Assembly (NCBI GenBank): GCA_013812565.1 | Contig: JACCTF010000310.1 | Location: forward strand, 1 to 9,594 | Direction of reading: 5' to 3' | DNA from: Pyrinomonadaceae bacterium | Lineage (GTDB): Bacteria; Acidobacteriota; Blastocatellia; Pyrinomonadales; Pyrinomonadaceae | DNA: 9,594 nucleotides | Shown here: piece by piece, positions 5,855-9,594 of the stretch | How positions within the stretch are numbered: position 1 is the first letter of the stretch | Layout: the number at the start of each line of letters is the position of its first letter | Program-made: the position numbers and the translations under genes | Notes under the pieces: generated by a model | Databases searched by the model: none | Seen by the model: the letters and a program-made list of their open reading frames with translations, nothing else | Told to the model about the DNA's origin: nothing

Positions 5855-5913
5855 ACTTGAGCCGCCAGCAACCAGTGGTAGATTTCATATCGCCTGGTTG
5901 CTGGCGGCTAAGT
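5855..5913. terminator. Strong hairpin between convergent genes, probable bidirectional terminator
   Basis: AGCCGCCAGCAACCAG (5860-5875) is perfectly complementary to CTGGTTGCTGGCGGCT (5894-5909), with an 18-base loop. Past a one-base bulge at 5859 the stem continues for four more pairs (ACTT 5855-5858 with AAGT 5910-5913). On the plus strand GTTTT follows a few bases later. It lies between the end of the small membrane protein gene and the stop of the site-2-protease gene at 5919, so it can serve both. A smaller stem, TAGGAT (5832-5837) with ATCCTA (5843-5848), precedes it and overlaps the small gene's stop codon. The stem is longer than most intrinsic terminators. Confidence 0.72.
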
Positions 5914-5918
5914 GCGTT

Positions 5919-7004
5919 TTAGATGATCGTAATCGGGAATGGCATGAACGAGAGAAAAAATACAATGAGGGTCAGAACCGCAATAAGCGTTCGCGCACGT
6001 CCAAGCGGCTCTGTTTCATCGACTATTGATGGATGACGCAGACGCAGCATGATGAGCAGAAGTAGAGCGTAGACGAATCCGCTCGGCGCGTTGTGCCAGC
6101 GCCAGCCGAAGAGGGCAAGCACGGTTATGCTAATGAAAGCAACGCGACCGAGATACTTATGTACGCGGGCGCCGAAGATGGCATAGATCGTATGTCCGCC
6201 ATCGAGTTGACCCACCGGCATAAGGTTCAAGTTAGTGACAAGAAGCCCGATCCAAGCGGCGAAATAGAATGGATTACCGATGATAGTGGTTATCTCAATG
6301 CCTAGCGCGTGGGCCACGATGCGCAGCAGCGGTGGATCGTTGAAAACAATCATCGAGCCAGCTTCAGCCGGAGCGATTGGTAAAGCAGGTTGCGCTGTTT
6401 GCAGCGCAGCGATGGCGATTGGCAGAATGACCGCGAAGCCTGCGAGCGGGCCAGCGACGCTGATGTCGAATAGAGCGCGCCGCGACCGTATGGGCGATCG
6501 AATCCTGATGAAAGCGCCGAATGTGCCGGGAAGGAAGATGAGCGGCGGCGCGGGAATGAAGAAGGGCAGCGTCGCATCAACGCCGTAGTATCGGCAAGCG
6601 ATATAATGCCCCGCTTCGTGCGCTGCTAAAATGGCGAGCAGCGAGGCTGCGAAGATCGCTCCCTGGCTGAGCAACGCCGGGTGCTTCGTGGCGTGGCTGA
6701 CCAAAGCGCCGACCGCAGTAAAGTAATATGTCAACGGATAGAGAAATCCATCAAGCCATGTCAATGGATCGGCAACAACAAGCGCGGGTACGTCTGTGCT
6801 GGCAAGCAGCACGCCGGCGACAGTGGTTGTCAACGCTGTTAAAACAAAAAGCGCCGTATGCTGTATCCATTCGTGAATGGTCGGACGTCTCGCTCGACCG
6901 CTTAATAAGGAGGGGTGCCGCAGTTCGCCAAACGATGCAGTTACTTCGATTGATTCAGCCAAGTTTTTAAGAGGTGTGATCAGTGTGCGGATGGCAGATG
7001 GCAA
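5919..7004 (-). CDS. Site-2 protease family (M50) intramembrane metalloprotease
   Basis: Predicted polytopic membrane zinc protease that cleaves transmembrane or anchored substrates; substrate unknown. The 361-residue form has the zinc motif HEAGH at 129-133 (His129, Glu130, His133) in a hydrophobic helix. The third ligand region is NLMPVGQLDGGH (260-271, Asp268). The segments TFGAFIRIRSP (161-171) and LFDISVAGPLAG (178-189) resemble the EGY/cyanobacterial-type branch of S2P proteins. I see no PDZ domain. Hydrophobic segments are at about 50-70, 114-130, 183-201, 247-262, 285-300, 306-320 and 337-358. The start is uncertain: TTG at 7004 lies inside a strong hairpin that follows the upstream HU gene. 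TTG at 6962 is an alternative; neither has a clear Shine-Dalgarno sequence. The first 40 residues are soluble and not motif-bearing. It is downstream of and co-oriented with the HU gene. Confidence 0.88.
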   Translation of the reverse strand: MPSAIRTLITPLKNLAESIEVTASFGELRHPSLLSGRARRPTIHEWIQHTALFVLTALTTTVAGVLLASTDVPALVVADPLTWLDGFLYPLTYYFTAVGALVSHATKHPALLSQGAIFAASLLAILAAHEAGHYIACRYYGVDATLPFFIPAPPLIFLPGTFGAFIRIRSPIRSRRALFDISVAGPLAGFAVILPIAIAALQTAQPALPIAPAEAGSMIVFNDPPLLRIVAHALGIEITTIIGNPFYFAAWIGLLVTNLNLMPVGQLDGGHTIYAIFGARVHKYLGRVAFISITVLALFGWRWHNAPSGFVYALLLLIMLRLRHPSIVDETEPLGRARTLIAVLTLIVFFLSFMPFPITII

Positions 7005-7051
7005 CTGTTAATTTGATGGCGGCAGTTCGATATTCACCATCTGCCGTCTGC
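6987..7051. terminator. Large hairpin just after the HU gene, overlapping the protease start
   Basis: GCGGATGGCAGATGG (6987-7001) pairs with CCATCTGCCGTCTGC (7037-7051): a 15-bp stem with two G-T wobbles. Inside the loop AACTG (7003-7007) pairs with CAGTT (7023-7027). On the minus strand it begins two bases after the HU stop codon. There is no good T-run, so it may be a dispersed GCAGATGG-type palindrome used as a 3' stabiliser or terminator rather than a classical one. The candidate TTG start of the protease gene (7002-7004) lies in its loop. Confidence 0.6.
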
Positions 7052-7052
7052 T

Positions 7053-7391
7053 TCAATATTCTGCTTTCGACAACGATGAGTCGTTATCTTCCGCTTCAGC
7101 CCCAATCTCGTCTTCACCTACAAAGCCATGGGCCTGAAGCTCTTTGCCCGGCTTGAAGCGGATTGTTTTGCCGGAGGGAATCGCAACCTCTTCGCCCGTG
7201 CGAGGATTGCGCCCGACGCCGCGCTTGCGCGGCTTGACGACAAAAACTCCGAACCCACGCAATTCAATGCGTTCGCCGCGCGAGAGCGCTTCCTTCATTG
7301 AATGAAAAAGGGCGTCCACGGCTTGTTCAGCCTTCATTTTGGGAACGCCCGTGCGCTCTGCCACACGGTTTACAATATCGAGTTTGATCAC
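7053..7391 (-). CDS. HU-family DNA-binding protein with acidic C-terminal tail
   Basis: Histone-like nucleoid protein, 112 residues, expected to act as a dimer that bends DNA. I chose GTG at 7391: GGAGG lies 11 bases upstream and the HU fold begins at once (VIKLDIVNRVAERTGV). A promoter with an expected start near 7452 excludes the longer open frame from 7529. The two-helix dimerisation part is at about 1-40. The family signature GFGVFVVKPRKRGVGRNPRT is at 46-65, with the intercalating proline of the beta-arm at 63. Residues 66-83 complete the fold (PSGKTIRFKPGKEL). Unlike typical 90-residue HU, a tail from about residue 93 (GEDEIGAEAEDNDSS) is strongly acidic. Whether it acts as HU or IHF subunit cannot be decided. 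It is transcribed divergently from lepB and followed by a large hairpin. Confidence 0.93.
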   Translation of the reverse strand: MIKLDIVNRVAERTGVPKMKAEQAVDALFHSMKEALSRGERIELRGFGVFVVKPRKRGVGRNPRTGEEVAIPSGKTIRFKPGKELQAHGFVGEDEIGAEAEDNDSSLSKAEY

Positions 7392-7459
7392 GCTTGAAAG
7401 GGCCTCCGGTTCCCTACTGCACCTCGAAGAGACAAGGGGCAACAACAATAAACTGGGCG

Positions 7460-7489
7460 ATAATAGGAACGCGTGCTGAAGACTGTCAA
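7460..7489 (-). promoter_or_regulatory. Strong sigma70-type promoter of the HU gene
   Basis: Read on the minus strand, a perfect TTGACA (7489-7484) is followed after 18 bases by TATTAT (7465-7460), five of six to the -10 consensus. Transcription would start near 7452, giving a leader of about 60 bases that includes the GGAGG before the GTG start at 7391. This is the best promoter in the window and fits an abundant nucleoid protein. Confidence 0.7.
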
Positions 7490-7513
7490 GCAGCCGAGTC
7501 AGCGAACAATGCT

Positions 7514-7537
7514 CTTGAAGGGGGCACAAACTTCAAG
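7514..7537. promoter_or_regulatory. Inverted repeat between divergent promoters, possible operator
   Basis: CTTGAAG (7514-7520) and CTTCAAG (7531-7537) are perfect 7-bp inverted copies spaced by ten bases, about 17 bases centre to centre. They sit between the two outward-facing -35 elements, 24 bases from the HU one and 2 bases from the lepB one. This geometry suits a dimeric regulator. No T-run follows, so a terminator is unlikely. Confidence 0.4.
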
Positions 7538-7539
7538 CG

Positions 7540-7568
7540 TTGACAAGCGGGGAAGCGAACGCTAACCT
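7540..7568 (+). promoter_or_regulatory. Candidate promoter of lepB
   Basis: A perfect TTGACA (7540-7545) is followed after exactly 17 bases by TAACCT (7563-7568), which keeps only T1, A2 and T6 of the -10 consensus. Transcription would start near 7575, about 24 bases before the ATG at 7599. The perfect -35 with a weak -10 suggests modest or activated transcription. Confidence 0.5.
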
Positions 7569-7598
7569 CGGACGTTTAATCTAAATGCTGAAGTGAAC

Positions 7599-8336
7599 AT
7601 GGTGGAAAAGTTAAGTGTAATGTCCAAAAATCGAAGTCAGCTTGATCTGTCCTTTGGCGATGTCGCGATTGAAGATGATGGACAGATAGAACTTCGACGC
7701 TTTGAGGAGACAGCGCACAAGCAATTTTGGGTTGAAGCCCGATTGTTGATGCGCGACCTGGTTTTTGCCCTGATGATCGCCGCGCTGACGATTGTTTTCG
7801 TCGTGCAGCCGGTGAAGGTCGAGGGTACGTCGATGCTTCCGCGGCTGCATGATGGCGAACGGATCTTCGTCAATAAACTTGTCTACTACGGTTTGCCTGA
7901 GATTGAGCGCGGCGACATCGTCGTGTTCTGGTTTCCTGATGATCCTTCAAAAAGCTACATCAAGCGCGTGGTTGGTCTGCCCGGCGAAACGGTGGAAGTG
8001 CGTGAGGGGCGCGTTGTCGTTAACGGCCGCGAGCTTGCCGAGTCATACCTTGATCCGCAACTCAATTTGGCGCGCGTCAACCAGTTGCCGCTTACGGTAA
8101 AGAAGCACTACTTCTTTGTGATGGGCGACAATCGCGATCATTCAAGCGATTCGCGTTTGTGGGGGTTGGTTCCAGAAAAGTATATCTACGGCAAAGCATT
8201 ATTCCGCTATTGGCCGATAACTGAAGCGAGCTTAATATCACACGAGGATGACCATGAGGTGACAATGCCTGCCGCTGCTATTCGTTCTGGTGAGACAGAT
8301 GTAGATAGTGCAGAGGAATCAAACGACGAGCCGTAA
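7599..8336 (+). CDS. lepB: Signal peptidase I
   Basis: Membrane-bound serine protease that removes signal peptides from exported proteins on the outer face of the cytoplasmic membrane. I use ATG at 7599 (245 residues); a GTG two codons upstream at 7593 is also possible, and neither has a strong Shine-Dalgarno sequence. The N-terminal 50 residues are polar and presumably cytoplasmic. One membrane segment follows at about 53-70. The nucleophile is Ser78 in [10 protein letters not shown]. The general base is Lys122 in [12 protein letters not shown]. The conserved C-terminal box [14 protein letters not shown] is at 176-189, followed by the usual GxalFRYWP ending. The last 35 residues are acidic and not part of the fold. 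Only one transmembrane segment is evident, unlike the two of E. coli LepB. It is divergent from the HU gene and probably co-transcribed with the membrane/TPR gene 74 bases downstream. Confidence 0.96.
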   Translation: MVEKLSVMSKNRSQLDLSFGDVAIEDDGQIELRRFEETAHKQFWVEARLLMRDLVFALMIAALTIVFVVQPVKVEGTSMLPRLHDGERIFVNKLVYYGLPEIERGDIVVFWFPDDPSKSYIKRVVGLPGETVEVREGRVVVNGRELAESYLDPQLNLARVNQLPLTVKKHYFFVMGDNRDHSSDSRLWGLVPEKYIYGKALFRYWPITEASLISHEDDHEVTMPAAAIRSGETDVDSAEESNDEP

Positions 8337-8410
8337 TCATCTTGTCGCGTTCTGTGTTCGATTCTGTGCTTGATATTGGTTAACGCTCCGGGTGGCGGCA
8401 AAGAACTGAA

Positions 8411-9594
8411 ATGATCAAGTGGGCGAAATTATTATTGATGATGTTTTACGCGCCGGCGCGTGCGATGAGCGAAGTGCGCGACCGCGCGCCGTTGGCCCAT
8501 GCCGCGCTGTTCGCATGGCTGGCACAGAGCATTTATGAATTTGTCACCGGGCCGTATCTCGGCAGCGCTTCTGTCGCAAAGCTTCCGCTCGCTCTGTTTG
8601 CGGTGTTGTGGAATTCGGCGCAATCGCTTCTGTTGATAGCTATTATCTTCGTGCCGGTCATGATAGTAGTTTCTAATCTGTTTGATCGACGGGCGAGCGC
8701 AGGATTGGTGGTACAACAAGAGTATGCCGCGACTGCTTCCGCTATCTTCTACGCTTGGGCCGCGGCCAACCTTGCGGCCATCCCGATAGCACTTTTTGCA
8801 AAGGTCACGGGGCTTCAAGCGATATTAATCGAATCATCCTTGCAGCAACCAACACAGGTTTGGTTACAGAACGTATCCGAAGCTGACCGGCGACAGCTTC
8901 TCGCAGAAGGATTTTCCAACTTAATCGTTCTGCCTTTCTTCGCCTTATGGACGACGGTTGCTGTGCGCGAATTGTTCAACCGATCTTGGGCGCGGGCAGT
9001 GGCAATCGCCGCGACTGGTATGGGTGCTGGAGTCATCGTGATGTTTCTTGTCGCGATACTTCTTGCGGCAACGTTTCTCGGCGGCCTGATTGCTTCTCCC
9101 TTTGTTTTGTTGCTGCTCTTCTTTCTGCTGCGTAGCTACTTCGGAGACGTTACAAGCACACATCGCGCCCGCGCCGCTTTCAAGCAGAACCTTGAAGCCG
9201 CGACGCTTAATCCAGCCGATGCCTCAGCTCATTACAACTTGGGTCTGCTGCACTTGAAGCGTAACGAACTGGACGAGGCACGCAAGCGCTTTGAGCGCGC
9301 TATCGAGATTGATCCGGATGAGGCGGACGCACACTACAATCTAGGTCGCATCAGCCGCACGCAGAACAGCTACCCCGATGCAATCAATCATTATGAGCAA
9401 GTTGTCACGCGCGACCCGACACATGCGCAGCACGAAATATGGCGCGAGATCGGTGCAACATACATCGCCGCCGGGCAGTATGAAGACGCGCGTGAGGTGC
9501 TTGAGCGCTTTCTTGAGCATCGCAGCTCTGACCCCGAAGGTCTCTATCTAATGGGTCGTGCCCTCGCTGGACTGGGTCATAACCTGGAAGCCGC
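8411..9594 (+). CDS. Yip1-like membrane protein with C-terminal TPR repeats (3' end outside window)
   Basis: The frame is open from ATG 8411 to the window end (394 complete codons, no stop). The N-terminal half is strongly hydrophobic with about six spans, near residues 27-47, 70-91, 108-129, 168-186, 198-223 and 224-241. Its beginning (MFYAPARAMSEVRDRAP) has the look of bacterial Yip1-domain proteins, but I assign that only tentatively. From about residue 257 it becomes soluble: TPR units at about 271-304 (HYNLGLLHLKRNELDEARKR) and 305-338 (HYNLGRI, DAINHYEQVV), a third near 339-374, and the start of a fourth. Conserved TPR residues (Tyr/Leu/Gly and the DP turn) are clear. The TPRs would lie on one face of the membrane as a protein-binding scaffold. 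Partner and function unknown. The start has no strong Shine-Dalgarno sequence; the gap to lepB is 74 bases with no visible terminator, so an operon is likely. Confidence 0.82.
   Translation, partial: MIKWAKLLLMMFYAPARAMSEVRDRAPLAHAALFAWLAQSIYEFVTGPYLGSASVAKLPLALFAVLWNSAQSLLLIAIIFVPVMIVVSNLFDRRASAGLVVQQEYAATASAIFYAWAAANLAAIPIALFAKVTGLQAILIESSLQQPTQVWLQNVSEADRRQLLAEGFSNLIVLPFFALWTTVAVRELFNRSWARAVAIAATGMGAGVIVMFLVAILLAATFLGGLIASPFVLLLLFFLLRSYFGDVTSTHRARAAFKQNLEAATLNPADASAHYNLGLLHLKRNELDEARKRFERAIEIDPDEADAHYNLGRISRTQNSYPDAINHYEQVVTRDPTHAQHEIWREIGATYIAAGQYEDAREVLERFLEHRSSDPEGLYLMGRALAGLGHNLEA

Noticed and set aside
7392..7529. N-terminal extension of HU from an ATG at 7529
   Set aside because: The extension lies upstream of and across the strong promoter at 7460-7489, and HU family proteins start where the GTG at 7391 starts.
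8432..9163. Minus-strand open frames at the right end
   Set aside because: They are antisense to the continuous membrane/TPR frame from 8411; translations are low-complexity Arg/Gln/His-rich.

Overview
The window reads as a stretch of bacterial chromosome made of housekeeping and envelope genes. Gene content and protein style suggest an Acidobacteriota-like soil or thermal bacterium, possibly Blastocatellia: a Yip1-like/TPR fusion, GTG and TTG starts, and hairpin repeats in the gaps built from ACACAG, GCAGATGG and GAACTTCG words. This assignment is an impression. There is no rRNA or other phylogenetic marker here. I see no mobile element, phage gene, tRNA or CRISPR array.

Left part (1-3769). 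The window opens inside a plus-strand radical SAM gene whose cysteine-rich C-terminus ends at 567. It converges on pyruvate kinase (pyk, minus, 879-2300). The 311-base gap between them holds a terminator-like hairpin and a long imperfect palindrome. Upstream of pyk, also on the minus strand, lie two consecutive TlpA/ResA-type thioredoxin-fold genes. One encodes a predicted lipoprotein with a CLPC site, the other a membrane-anchored protein with a CPHC site.

Middle part (3864-5909). A minus-strand YacG-type zinc protein probably heads the thioredoxin cluster. After a 383-base non-coding gap with several inverted repeats comes a plus-strand gene for an unrecognised protein: an Ala/Glu/Arg-rich helical N-terminus with an internal 42-residue repeat, followed by a membrane domain. 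Next is a small single-span membrane protein gene with its own promoter and Shine-Dalgarno sequence. A perfect 16-bp hairpin closes this block.

Right part (5919-9594). A minus-strand site-2-protease-family metalloprotease follows an HU-family DNA-binding protein gene. HU is divergent from signal peptidase I (lepB), and the gap between them contains two good sigma70-type promoters flanking an inverted repeat. Downstream of lepB a gene runs off the window end: a multi-span Yip1-like membrane domain fused to TPR repeats.

Taken together, many of the products act at the envelope: two extracytoplasmic thioredoxins, an intramembrane protease, signal peptidase I, and three membrane proteins of unknown role. 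The most poorly described items are the coiled-coil/membrane protein (4463-5434), the small membrane protein (5586-5834), the Yip1-like/TPR fusion, and the hairpins in the gaps. I found no clearly new multi-gene system.
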